From: Spirochaetae bacterium HGW-Spirochaetae-2
GTDB lineage: Bacteria > Spirochaetota > Spirochaetia > Sphaerochaetales > Sphaerochaetaceae
DNA length: 64,000 bases
Assembly (NCBI GenBank): GCA_002839355.1
Contig: PGXW01000002.1
Span: 109,475-173,474 of the forward strand
Reading direction: 5' to 3'
The notes beneath the pieces are model-generated. The model was given only the letters and a program-made list of their open reading frames with translations, had not been told where the DNA came from and did no database searches. The position numbers and the translations under genes were made by a program. Every line of letters starts with the position of its first letter. The stretch's first letter is position 1. Of this stretch, positions 16,975-25,599 are shown one piece after another.

Positions 16975-18360
16975 TCACAGATAGGCGCTGGGGGTACCTG
17001 CCACGAGGAACTTGCCCTCCCCAGGTTTTCCCAAGTACACATCGTCTCCCATTACCAGTCGTCCCCGCAGATAGGTCATGATCGCCTTTCCGGCAACCTT
17101 GAACCCTTCATACGGAGTGTATCCGGCTGCACTGTGTATGCTCGAGGCATCCAATGTCCACATGCATTCGGGGTCGAACAACACGATATCGGCATCGCTT
17201 CCGACCTGCAACGAACCCTTGCGGGGGTACAGGCCAAAGGCTTTTGCAGGCGTGGTCGAAAGCAATCGGACCAACTGGGAAAGCGACAGGCGGCTCGAAG
17301 CCACGGCGAACGTATGGATCAACGGCAACATCTCTTCTGTACCGGGAATTCCAGGAAATATGGTGCGGCAATCGTCGGAGGCCAACTTCTGCTCCCGGGT
17401 AAACGAACAGTGGTCGGTCGCAACCACCTGGAACTCCTTGGCTACCAGAGCATCCTGGAGTATCCGGTTGTCCTGTTCTGTCCGTAGCGGAGGAGTCATG
17501 ACGTACAACGGACCTTCCGGTCCCGCAAGACGAGAGGCATCGAGCAGCAGGTAATGGGGAGTCGTCTCCACCAGCACCTGGATACCCGCACCACGCAGTT
17601 CGCGTACGGCATCCAATCCTCGTGCGCTGGACAGGTGGACCACATACAGCGGCATCCCGACCTCCCCGGCGAGTGTACCGAGGTACTTGATCGCACGATA
17701 TTCCGCTTCCGCCGGTCGCAACACAGCATGGTCCGCGGGTGTATGCCCACCGGTATGGTTCGCATTGGTCTCCTCGATCAACGTATCGTCCTCGCAATGT
17801 GCGCTTACCATGATGTTGCAGCGCTTGCATGCCGAGAACAACTCTCGCAATCCATCTATTTCGATAAGATAACCGACATTCTTGTATGTCGTAAAAATCT
17901 TGATGGTGGTCACCCCGAGCTTCACCAGGTCCTGCAACTCGGCTTCGATACCCCCGTGCATGCCATAGACGCCCTGATGCAGGGCAAAATCTATAGCCAT
18001 GCCTTTGGACATGGCCTCGATACGCGCTTTCGCCGAATCGGCCAGAGTCCTGGTCTTGTCGTGGTCGGCGAAATCGATGACCGTGGTCACCCCACCGAAC
18101 GCGGCAAGTTTCGAGCCCTCGACAAAGCTGTCTGCCGTTACCGTTCCCCGGGATACCAGGTGGTAATGGGTATGGGCATCGATCAGACCGGGCATGACGC
18201 ACAATCCGTCCGCTTCGACCACCTCGGTGTCGGCGGGAACCTCTTCGAGACCGATCCGAGGTGCTATGCGCACTATCTTCTCACCTTCGATCAACAGGTC
18301 GGATTTCCAGGAGCGGTCCGACTCCACCAAAAGACCATCGCGTATCAATATCGTATTCAT
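16975..18360 (-). CDS. dihydropyrimidinase/hydantoinase-type amidohydrolase
   Basis: This cytosolic cyclic amidase of 461 residues opens cyclic ureides or imides (dihydropyrimidine, hydantoin or allantoin). The binuclear metal set is complete: His63 and His65 in DAHTHYH, carboxylated Lys154 in TIKIFTTYK, His188 in SAHCEDD, His242 in VVHLSS and Asp316 in ATDHCSF. Substrate assignment within the group is uncertain. The start at 18360 has no ribosome site; the promoter ends 7 bases upstream, pointing to a leaderless message. No other purine or pyrimidine catabolic gene is adjacent. It ends 10 bases from the convergent SDR gene. Confidence 0.85.
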   Translation of the reverse strand: MNTILIRDGLLVESDRSWKSDLLIEGEKIVRIAPRIGLEEVPADTEVVEADGLCVMPGLIDAHTHYHLVSRGTVTADSFVEGSKLAAFGGVTTVIDFADHDKTRTLADSAKARIEAMSKGMAIDFALHQGVYGMHGGIEAELQDLVKLGVTTIKIFTTYKNVGYLIEIDGLRELFSACKRCNIMVSAHCEDDTLIEETNANHTGGHTPADHAVLRPAEAEYRAIKYLGTLAGEVGMPLYVVHLSSARGLDAVRELRGAGIQVLVETTPHYLLLDASRLAGPEGPLYVMTPPLRTEQDNRILQDALVAKEFQVVATDHCSFTREQKLASDDCRTIFPGIPGTEEMLPLIHTFAVASSRLSLSQLVRLLSTTPAKAFGLYPRKGSLQVGSDADIVLFDPECMWTLDASSIHSAAGYTPYEGFKVAGKAIMTYLRGRLVMGDDVYLGKPGEGKFLVAGTPSAYL

Positions 18361-18367
18361 GCAACAC

Positions 18368-18396
18368 AGCATACTATCGAAGTGTGGGGTTGGCAA
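18368..18396 (-). promoter_or_regulatory. putative leaderless promoter of the amidohydrolase gene
   Basis: TTGCCA (18396-18391), 17 bases, then TATGCT (18373-18368) on the minus strand. Only GTGTTGC separates the -10 box from the ATG, so the transcript would begin at or next to the start codon. Confidence 0.42.
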
Positions 18397-18445
18397 ACGA
18401 TTTTTCCAGCGGTACAGTACTATATGGTAACCGGGAGGTGTCCTT

Positions 18446-19657
18446 GTGAAACGATCGATTGTCCCTATCGCCATCCTTTTCCTTGCCCTGTCGTCAGTTC
18501 TTTCCGCCGCAGCTTTCCACGAGAGCCAGAGCCGGCCGCCGGACGGCACGGATCGCAACGAATTTTCCGTGCAGTTGTTCAAGCTCCTTGCCGGACAGGA
18601 ACCGGGCAATATGCTCTTCTCGCCGACTTCGGTTCATATTGCCCTTTCCATGACACTCAACGGGGCCGGTTCCACCACCAGGGATGAGATGCTGGGAATC
18701 TTGGCTCCACCAGGGACAACGCTGGAAACCTTGAATGCCGAAACGGCCGCCATGGTCGCTTCGTTGGGCAACCTTCAGGAAGGCACTGCCCTGGCTGTCG
18801 CCAATTCCCTATGGGTAGACCAACACTACCCTGTCTCCCCACGGTTTGTCGCGGATATGCGTCGTTCTTTCGATGCTGAGACAGCTTCTCTCGATTTCAA
18901 CTCCCCCACGGCGGTCAAGTCGATAAACGATTGGGTTTCCCAAGCCACCAACAGGAAGATCGAATCGATCATCGACCGATTGTCGGCGGACATGCGTATG
19001 GTGTTGGTCAATGCGATCCATTTCCTGGCCGATTGGAAATATCCATTCGATGCGAACGATACGCGTAATCGGGTGTTCCATACATCTACGCAGGATATCA
19101 GGACCCCGTTCATGAACAAAAGCATGTCGATGCATCTGGTGCATGTACCGGAAGGACGAGGTGTCCTGTTCCCCTACACAGACGAGCGCATGCAATTCTT
19201 TGCCATCATGCCCGATTCCGGTACGGTTGGCGACTGGCTGCAAGGGCAGGATGCGACACTGCTCGATACAATCTTCACTGCACTGGAGCAACCGAAAACC
19301 CGGGTGGAGCTATCGTTGCCCAAATTCCTCGACCGGTTCGAAAAACCTCTCTCCCGCGATTTGCAGGCACTTGGCATGCGAATCCCCTTCGATCCCAACC
19401 GGGCCGATTTCTCGGGCATGCATGCCGATGGTCTCAAGGATTTGTATATCGGAGATGTCCTGCACAAGACGTTCATCCGGGTGGATGAGAAGGGAACCGA
19501 GGCGGCTGCGGTCACGGCAGTGGTCATGCGGGTGACCAGCATGATGCCTACCGGAGAGCAGATGGTCTTCGACAGACCCTTCGTCTACGGGATTGTCGAT
19601 ACTGAGACCAAAAGCGCGCTATTCTTGGGAATCATGGAGCATCCGCAGGCACCTTGA
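18446..19657 (+). CDS. secreted serpin-type protease inhibitor
   Basis: The 403-residue protein has a signal peptide (about residues 1-22) and a full serpin domain: NMLFSPTSVHIALSMTLNGA near the N-terminus, FLADWKYPF, and the C-terminal FDRPFVYGI. The hinge of the reactive loop is canonical for inhibitory serpins (EKGTEAAAVTA, 348-358). Counting 17 residues from Glu348 places P1-P1' at Thr364-Ser365, so an elastase- or subtilisin-like target is possible. GTG start with GGGAGG seven bases upstream. It should act in the periplasm or outside the cell, forming a covalent complex with a serine protease. Confidence 0.93.
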   Translation: MKRSIVPIAILFLALSSVLSAAAFHESQSRPPDGTDRNEFSVQLFKLLAGQEPGNMLFSPTSVHIALSMTLNGAGSTTRDEMLGILAPPGTTLETLNAETAAMVASLGNLQEGTALAVANSLWVDQHYPVSPRFVADMRRSFDAETASLDFNSPTAVKSINDWVSQATNRKIESIIDRLSADMRMVLVNAIHFLADWKYPFDANDTRNRVFHTSTQDIRTPFMNKSMSMHLVHVPEGRGVLFPYTDERMQFFAIMPDSGTVGDWLQGQDATLLDTIFTALEQPKTRVELSLPKFLDRFEKPLSRDLQALGMRIPFDPNRADFSGMHADGLKDLYIGDVLHKTFIRVDEKGTEAAAVTAVVMRVTSMMPTGEQMVFDRPFVYGIVDTETKSALFLGIMEHPQAP

Positions 19658-19681
19658 GCATGCATCGCTCTCTCCCGGCTT

Positions 19682-21124
19682 TCAGGCCTTCCAACGCAAG
19701 ATGGGAAACTTGGCTGCCCTCACTTCATCCAACCGTCCCACTATGGTGTGCATCGGTGCGGCGGTGAGCACTTCGGGACTCGTACCGGCTGTCTCGGCCA
19801 GCGCCAGCAGAGCATCGGCCAATGTATCGATATCCTCGGGAGCCTCGGTTTCTGTCGGCTCGATCATGAGCGCCTCATGGACGATCATGGGAAAGTACAT
19901 GGTCGGCGGATGGTAGCCCATGTCCAGCAAAGCTTTCGCGAAATCGAGCGCACCGACACCGAACTGCTCCTTGTACAGTTGGAGGGAAAGGACAAACTCG
20001 TGCATGCAGAGCCGATCGAAGGGCAGCTCGAAGTGCCCCTTGAGTCGACTCAACAGGTAGTTTGCGTTCAATACCGCATGTCTGGAAGCTTCGCGCAGGC
20101 CGTCCTTTCCCATGGTCAGGATATAGGCATACGCCCTGGCCAACACGAGGAAGTTCCCCCAGAACCCGCTCACCTTGCCGATCGATTCGGGTATATCCCA
20201 ATCCCACCTGTAGCCGTCTTCGGTCTTTTGGATATCTGGAACGGGTAAGAATGGACGCAGTCGTTCGGAAACCAGAACCGGACCGGCACCGGGACCTCCG
20301 CCTCCATGCGGTGTGGAGAAGGTCTTGTGGAGATTGAGATGGACGACATCGAATCCCATATCGCCGGGACGGACCATTCCCATGATCGCATTCATATTGG
20401 CCCCATCGTAATAGAGCAATCCACCGCACCGGTGCACCGCCTCGGCTATCCTCACGATATCCTGCTCGAACAGTCCCAGGGTGTTGGGATTGGTGAGCAT
20501 GATTCCCGCGATACTATCGTCCAGAAGCTGTTCGAGGGCAGCCACGTCGACCAAGCCCCGCCGGTCGGTCGGCACTTCGACAATGGTGAATCCGTTGAGT
20601 GCCGCCGAAGCGGGATTCGTTCCATGTGCCGAGACGGGAACGAGCATCTTGTTCCTGGCTGTATCCTTGCGATGCAGGTGGTAAGCCTTGATGATCTTCA
20701 ATCCGGTATATTCTCCGTGGGCTCCGGCTGCAGGCTGAACGGTTCCCCAGGCCATACCGGTGATTGCTGACAGGGATTCGGTCAATCCAAAGAGTATGGC
20801 AAGCGCTCCTTGGGCAGTAGCGGCATCCTGCAGTGGATGCAATGCCCCGAGACCTTCCAACGCTGCGATATGGTTGTGCAACTTGGGGTTGTACTTCATG
20901 GTACAGGACCCCAAGGGATACGGTCCGTGGTCGACGCCATAGGTGATCTTGGCCAAATGGGAAAAATGCCGGACCACGCCCAACTCCGACAACTCGGGCA
21001 ACTTGGGGGGTGCTATCCGTTGCAAGTGTAATGGCAACGCGTCTGCGGGAGGGACATCGGAGGCAGGATACGCATATCCGCGTCGGCCTTCCCTCGAAAG
21101 TTCGTATACCAACGGTTCCATCAT
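19682..21124 (-). CDS. gcvPB: glycine decarboxylase (P-protein) subunit 2
   Basis: GcvPB is the PLP-bearing half of the two-subunit glycine decarboxylase, which removes CO2 from glycine and loads the aminomethyl group on GcvH. The 480 residues include GPYPLGSCTMKYNPK (68-81), VSAHGTNPASA, and the PLP lysine 267 in LNLHKTFSTPHGGGGPG. The ATG overlaps the gcvPA stop (ATGA, 21121-21124); a second ATG follows immediately. It ends 24 bases from the convergent serpin gene. Confidence 0.96.
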   Translation of the reverse strand: MMEPLVYELSREGRRGYAYPASDVPPADALPLHLQRIAPPKLPELSELGVVRHFSHLAKITYGVDHGPYPLGSCTMKYNPKLHNHIAALEGLGALHPLQDAATAQGALAILFGLTESLSAITGMAWGTVQPAAGAHGEYTGLKIIKAYHLHRKDTARNKMLVPVSAHGTNPASAALNGFTIVEVPTDRRGLVDVAALEQLLDDSIAGIMLTNPNTLGLFEQDIVRIAEAVHRCGGLLYYDGANMNAIMGMVRPGDMGFDVVHLNLHKTFSTPHGGGGPGAGPVLVSERLRPFLPVPDIQKTEDGYRWDWDIPESIGKVSGFWGNFLVLARAYAYILTMGKDGLREASRHAVLNANYLLSRLKGHFELPFDRLCMHEFVLSLQLYKEQFGVGALDFAKALLDMGYHPPTMYFPMIVHEALMIEPTETEAPEDIDTLADALLALAETAGTSPEVLTAAPMHTIVGRLDEVRAAKFPILRWKA

Positions 21125-22473
21125 GCCAATACCTCCCGTACGATCCGCACATATCGGTCCAACTCCGCTTTTGTCCGCTTCTCGGTCACGGCGACAACAC
21201 AGGTGCTCGCATCTGCAGGACGGCCGGTCAAGGGCCCCAAGCGAACTCCGCCATGTATCCCCTCGGCCAACAAGGCCGCAAGAACCTTCTCCATATTCCC
21301 GACCGTGTCGAACACCAGCGGAAATTCGCACCAGAACGGCGCGATTCCTCCCAGGAGCACATGCGGCGTAGGTGCAAGTTGACGGGCAAGGTAGTGGGCC
21401 TTGTCTTGACTCGATCGGGCAGCCTCGAGCATACCGGCATAGCCAACCAGCGAAAGGTGGATTGTCGTGGTCAATGCAGCCAGGGCTTGGTTCGAACAGA
21501 TATTGCTGGTCGCCCGTTCCCGCTTGATATGCTGTTCCCTGGCCTGCAACGTCAAGGTGAAGGCCCGTTTTCCCCGGGTATCGACGGTTTGTCCGACAAT
21601 CCGGCCGGGCAGTTTGCGCATCAGTGCTTCGCGGACTGCGATATACCCGCAGCTTGGCCCCCCGAAGGCGCAAGGGAGTCCCAACGGCTGGGTATCACCG
21701 ATCGCTATGTCGGCATCCCATTCACCTTGGGAACGCTGGATCACCAGCGACAACGGGTCGCTGGAAATGGTCAGCAACGAACCGTTTTCGTGGACCGACC
21801 GGGCAAGATCCGTGTAGTCTTCGATGAAGCCGTACCTGTTGGGGCTCTGCACCAACACTCCGGCCACCTGTGCATCCAACAATCCTGGTATACCTGTGAT
21901 ATCGGTCGTTCGGTTGCATTCGGTGATAGTCCGTATGGAGAAGCCGGTACCGTAGCACCAGGTCTTCAACACTTCCAAGGTGAAGGGGTGGACCGTTTCC
22001 GAGACCAGGACGACGGTACTCTTGCGCTTCGATGCCAACATCATGGCAGCGGCTTCGGCGGCTGCGCTATGACCGTCGTACAACGAGGCGTTGGCGACAT
22101 CCAGGCCGGTCAATTCGCAGACCATGGTCTGGAACTCGAAGATCGCCTGGAGTAGGCCCTGGGATATTTCGGGTTGATAGGGGGTGTAGGAGGTGACGAA
22201 GGCCGGGAGGGCCGACAGGTCCTTTACGGCGGAGGGAATGATATGGTCGTAGGAGCCCATGCCGAGAAACGACACACCTACCCTATTGAGGCCGGCCAGA
22301 TGCTTGAACTGTCCGAGCACCTCTTCTTCGGATAGGCCGGCCCCGATCGGCAATTCCTTGCCGTAGAGGATGCCGCTTGGAATATCGCTGAACAATTCGT
22401 CCATCGTAGCGACGCCGATAGCTTTGAGCATGCGTTCACGATCCGCATCGGTATGGGGTATGTAGGGAATCAT
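21121..22473 (-). CDS. gcvPA: glycine decarboxylase (P-protein) subunit 1
   Basis: GcvPA has the fold of the PLP enzyme but lacks the PLP lysine and completes the heterotetramer with GcvPB. The 450 residues equal the usual 448. MIPYIPHTDADRERML is a typical start; GGGAGG stands four bases before this ATG, and an in-frame ATG 42 bases upstream is less likely. A promoter-like sequence at 22504-22532 suggests that gcvPAB can be transcribed apart from the barrel-protein gene upstream. Confidence 0.96.
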   Translation of the reverse strand: MIPYIPHTDADRERMLKAIGVATMDELFSDIPSGILYGKELPIGAGLSEEEVLGQFKHLAGLNRVGVSFLGMGSYDHIIPSAVKDLSALPAFVTSYTPYQPEISQGLLQAIFEFQTMVCELTGLDVANASLYDGHSAAAEAAAMMLASKRKSTVVLVSETVHPFTLEVLKTWCYGTGFSIRTITECNRTTDITGIPGLLDAQVAGVLVQSPNRYGFIEDYTDLARSVHENGSLLTISSDPLSLVIQRSQGEWDADIAIGDTQPLGLPCAFGGPSCGYIAVREALMRKLPGRIVGQTVDTRGKRAFTLTLQAREQHIKRERATSNICSNQALAALTTTIHLSLVGYAGMLEAARSSQDKAHYLARQLAPTPHVLLGGIAPFWCEFPLVFDTVGNMEKVLAALLAEGIHGGVRLGPLTGRPADASTCVVAVTEKRTKAELDRYVRIVREVLA

Positions 22474-22503
22474 GGTGCCTCCCGAGTGTGTTCCGACACC
22501 TCC

Positions 22504-22532
22504 AGTGTAGAACACCCCCGGAAGTCTTGCAA
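22504..22532 (-). promoter_or_regulatory. possible promoter of gcvPA-gcvPB
   Basis: TTGCAA (22532-22527), 17 bases and TACACT (22509-22504) on the minus strand. An inverted repeat GTGTTC-n16-GAACAC begins in the spacer and spans the start region. Both boxes match consensus at only four of six positions. Confidence 0.33.
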
Positions 22533-22539
22533 CGACGAT

Positions 22540-23421
22540 TTATCGTGACCAGGAAGCTCCGACGGAGACGGTGAGGGCAGCTATGTAGTTCTCGGTGTAG
22601 TTGTAGGAACTGACTGCCCAGGAATCGTCGGGACCACTCAGACCTTTGGCCGAACCACCGAAGAATCGCGCGGTTCCGAACAACTCGAAGCCGTTCTCCA
22701 TCTCATATCCCATGCGTAGGGAAGCGTCGAGAATGGAACCCTCGAAGTCGAAGTCGGCGCCGTTGAAGAAGGAGGAGCTGGCATACGATCCCGCTATATC
22801 CGCACTCAACTTGAGGCCGAAGGGGAACCGGTACTCGGAGTAGATAGCCAAGGCCGGAACCAGCCCGACATTCTGCGACACGTACAGACCTTCGGCAGGG
22901 GTAGCGGAAGAATCCGTGTTCAATGCGAAGAACTTCACTGAAGCGTCACGGATCTGCAGGACCAAACCGAATCCAAGCACGGCGTTGTCATGCTTGCCCA
23001 ACACATCGTAGGTGTAGGTAAAGCGGTAGAAGGGGAAACTGTAGGTGAGCTCCATGGGGGTTCCGGCAGCGAATGTTTGGGCGGTTGAACCATCGGATTC
23101 GGCACCGACGGTCACATTCTCACGGAAAGTCACGTTGGTGACCAGCTCCAGCGGCTGGTAGGTGAACCAGGCCCTGTGGCGTCCGGCTATGGTTGCTCCC
23201 ACGGCATAGCGCTCGAATGGGAATACGATGTCCTGACCACCTTCATTGCGAAAGTCGAAATTGGTCGCACCGTCATTGGCCGAGGCACCGTTCTTGTAGG
23301 TATGGTATAGGATAGCGATCGCACCTTGTTCGGTTTCAACAAAGGGTTCGAACGAGAATGCCGGCAATGCCGACACGACAAGGATCAAGAGCGTAAGGGC
23401 AGTGAGAAGCATGCGTTTCAT
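22540..23421 (-). CDS. outer-membrane beta-barrel protein, function unknown
   Basis: A signal peptide (MKRMLLTALTLLILVVSALPAFS) is followed by about 270 residues with alternating aromatic and polar residues and an ending (ALTVSVGASWSR) typical of beta-strands in outer-membrane barrels. The start was placed at the ATG with GGAGG five bases upstream. I do not recognise a named family. It sits between gcvH and gcvPA on the same strand, an unusual place for a surface protein; whether it is cotranscribed with either is not clear from the spacers (102 and 66 bases). Confidence 0.75.
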   Translation of the reverse strand: MKRMLLTALTLLILVVSALPAFSFEPFVETEQGAIAILYHTYKNGASANDGATNFDFRNEGGQDIVFPFERYAVGATIAGRHRAWFTYQPLELVTNVTFRENVTVGAESDGSTAQTFAAGTPMELTYSFPFYRFTYTYDVLGKHDNAVLGFGLVLQIRDASVKFFALNTDSSATPAEGLYVSQNVGLVPALAIYSEYRFPFGLKLSADIAGSYASSSFFNGADFDFEGSILDASLRMGYEMENGFELFGTARFFGGSAKGLSGPDDSWAVSSYNYTENYIAALTVSVGASWSR

Positions 23422-23523
23422 AGCGCCTCCGAAATGTTTCATTATTAGAATGAATACAGTTTACAAAAGACGCTATGAATTGGCTAGAGAAAAACCATTG
23501 AAAAGTGAGGAATTTGAAACCAT

Positions 23524-23910
23524 TCAGTCGAGCGTGGCGATGAATGCCTCGTACCCCTTGGCATCGAGCAGGTCTTCCAAAGCCGAAGCTTCGAAATCCT
23601 TCAACGTATACAGGTAATTGGCATAACTGTCCTCGTTGACCGATTCGGGGGAACTCTCGAGATCCTTGTTCACAGCGGCAACCGTACCCGCGATCGGGTT
23701 GTAGATGGCGCTCGCGGCCTTCACCGATTCGATATTCGCAATCTCTTCGTTCGCCTCGAACGAATCGCCTACCGACGGCAATTCCACATACACCACCTCG
23801 CCCAAGGTATCCTGCGCATAATCGGTGATACCGACATACGCGACATTTCCCTCGATACGAACCCATTCATGATCCTTGGAATACCGCAAGTCCGATGGAA
23901 TCCTACTCAT
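23524..23910 (-). CDS. gcvH: glycine cleavage system H protein
   Basis: GcvH carries the lipoyl arm that shuttles the aminomethyl group between the P, T and L proteins. At 128 residues it is of normal size, with the lipoylation site Lys64 in ESVKAAS and the DEYANYLY-like end (SYANYLYTLKDF). The start at 23910 has AAGGAG seven bases upstream. It follows glyA by 17 bases, so the two form one message. gcvT, which normally accompanies it, is absent from this window. Confidence 0.95.
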   Translation of the reverse strand: MSRIPSDLRYSKDHEWVRIEGNVAYVGITDYAQDTLGEVVYVELPSVGDSFEANEEIANIESVKAASAIYNPIAGTVAAVNKDLESSPESVNEDSYANYLYTLKDFEASALEDLLDAKGYEAFIATLD

Positions 23911-23927
23911 TGCCCACTCCTTTTTTC

Positions 23928-25451
23928 TCATTCCGTTTGAGAATAAACCCGCAATAGCTCCAGGTCAAGTTCGGGATACAACACAAACCGATCGAGCAGG
24001 TCCTGGACCCGCTTGCGGGCTTCCTGTGCCGCCTGTTCGTCCGTATCGCTCTTGGCCTTGCTTGCCTGTCCGGCCTTGGCACCTTTGGCGATTGTCGAGG
24101 GCTTCGTATGGGCCAATACGAGCTTGATGATCGATGCGATCTCCTTCATTTCTTCGGGACCCATACCCAAGGTAGTCACCGCAGGTGTTCCGATACGCAA
24201 TCCGCTGGTGTACCAGGGACCGTTGGGATCGAACGGCAAGGCATTGCGGTTGAGGGTCACACCGCAATCGCGGAGGGCACTCTCGGCTTGGCGCCCGTTG
24301 AGACCGAATTCGCGGACATCGAGCAACATGAGGTGGTTGTCGGAACCACCGGTCGCCACCGGAATGCCCTCTGCCAAACACGCGGCTGCGAGGGCCTTCG
24401 AGTTCTGTACAATCTGCTTGGCGTAAGTCTGGAACGAAGCATCCAACGCTTCGGTGAACGCCACGGCTTTGGCTGCGAGCATATGGGGGAGCGGGCCACC
24501 GATAACCAGGGGACATCCCTTGTCGACCGATTCGGCGAACTCCTCCTTGCACAAGATCATGCCACCACGGGGGCCGCGCAAGGTCTTGTGGGTGGTGGTG
24601 GTGACCACATCCGCCCATGTGACAGGATCATACGAACCCGACATCGCCTTTCCGGCGACCAAACCGGCGAAGTGGGCCATATCTACCATGAATACCGCAC
24701 CGACCGCATGGGCAATTTCGCTCATCCGCTTGAAGTCTATCAATCGTGGATATGCACTGTATCCTGCCAACAGAATAAGCGGTTTGATCTCCTTCGCCTG
24801 CTTCTCGATCGCATCGTAATCGAGCAAGCCCGTCTCCTTGTCGACCGTGTAGGAATAGGCGTCGAACATTTGGGCGGAAATATTCTGCCGGTACCCGTGG
24901 GTAAGGTGTCCGCCCGAATAGTAGTCGAGACCAAGCAGCTTCTGGTTGCCGGTGAGCTTGCGGATCGAATCCCACTGTTCGCGCGACAGGTCGCTGGGAT
25001 TGGAAATTCCAATCTTCTCAAGCGCAGGTGTCTGGATGCGTGTGTTCAGGATTGCCCAATAGGCGGTGAGGTTCGCATCGGCACCGCTATGGGGTTGCAC
25101 ATAGGCATGTTCAGCCCCAAAGAGTTCGCACGCCAACTTGCAGGCATGGTCTTCGATCGCATCGACATTGTCACATCCCGCATAGAACCGATGGTAGGCA
25201 AACCCCTCCGCATATTTGTCGGTCAACAGGTTTCCCATGGCCAATTGGCACACGAGGCTGGAGTAGTTCTCGCTGGCGATAAGCTTCAGGTGTGAACGTT
25301 GGTCCGCCAATTCCTGTACGATATGCGAGGCAACCAGGGGAGAGACTGAAGCAATCTGTTCCAACGCCGCCAGGTAGGCGACAAAACCACCGTCGATCTG
25401 ATCGATCGGGGTCTTCTTCAGATAGGCTTGCAAGAGAAGGGATGTGCTCAT
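23928..25451 (-). CDS. glyA: serine hydroxymethyltransferase, long spirochaete/chlamydial type
   Basis: GlyA interconverts serine and glycine with tetrahydrofolate. The protein has 507 residues, about 90 more than E. coli GlyA. Part of the excess is an insertion near residues 132-175, and there are longer N- and C-terminal ends, including a Lys/Ala-rich segment near 450. This long form is typical of treponemes and chlamydiae. IASENYSS, the PLP lysine 289 in TTTTHKTLRGPRGG and the GTPAVT end are conserved. AAGGAG lies six bases before the ATG. With gcvH it links serine, glycine and one-carbon flow. Confidence 0.95.
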   Translation of the reverse strand: MSTSLLLQAYLKKTPIDQIDGGFVAYLAALEQIASVSPLVASHIVQELADQRSHLKLIASENYSSLVCQLAMGNLLTDKYAEGFAYHRFYAGCDNVDAIEDHACKLACELFGAEHAYVQPHSGADANLTAYWAILNTRIQTPALEKIGISNPSDLSREQWDSIRKLTGNQKLLGLDYYSGGHLTHGYRQNISAQMFDAYSYTVDKETGLLDYDAIEKQAKEIKPLILLAGYSAYPRLIDFKRMSEIAHAVGAVFMVDMAHFAGLVAGKAMSGSYDPVTWADVVTTTTHKTLRGPRGGMILCKEEFAESVDKGCPLVIGGPLPHMLAAKAVAFTEALDASFQTYAKQIVQNSKALAAACLAEGIPVATGGSDNHLMLLDVREFGLNGRQAESALRDCGVTLNRNALPFDPNGPWYTSGLRIGTPAVTTLGMGPEEMKEIASIIKLVLAHTKPSTIAKGAKAGQASKAKSDTDEQAAQEARKRVQDLLDRFVLYPELDLELLRVYSQTE

Positions 25452-25488
25452 GGCGAACTCCTTGATTTGGCAGAAAATTATCTGTTGC

Positions 25489-25518
25489 ATTGTGCCCCCA
25501 TAGTTGCAACATTGTCAA
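25489..25518 (-). promoter_or_regulatory. promoter of glyA-gcvH
   Basis: TTGACA (25518-25513), 18 bases, CACAAT (25494-25489) on the minus strand. The leader to glyA is only about 30 bases, so no glycine riboswitch can be present here. Confidence 0.6.
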
Positions 25519-25541
25519 TAAAACCGATGCATTTCTCCGTA

Positions 25542-25570
25542 TTGTCATGCAACACGACTCTTGGTAGACT
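25542..25570 (+). promoter_or_regulatory. promoter of the sodium:amino-acid symporter gene
   Basis: TTGTCA (25542-25547), 17 bases, TAGACT (25565-25570). Transcription from here starts about 23 bases before the ATG at 25600, which supports that start over the open frame further upstream. Confidence 0.5.
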
Positions 25571-25599
25571 ACACCTCCACAACAGCAAGGGAGTATTCG

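Noticed and set aside
17554..18687. 377-codon plus-strand frame opposite the amidohydrolase
   Set aside because: It is antisense to a protein with all metal ligands intact and runs into the serpin start; no ribosome site.
21010..22155. 381-codon plus-strand frame opposite gcvPA
   Set aside because: Antisense shadow of gcvPA and gcvPB; the translation has no fold-like pattern.
25452..25599. Glycine riboswitch between glyA and the symporter gene
   Set aside because: The leaders on either side are only about 23-30 bases once the promoters are placed, too short for a glycine aptamer, and no conserved aptamer core is seen.
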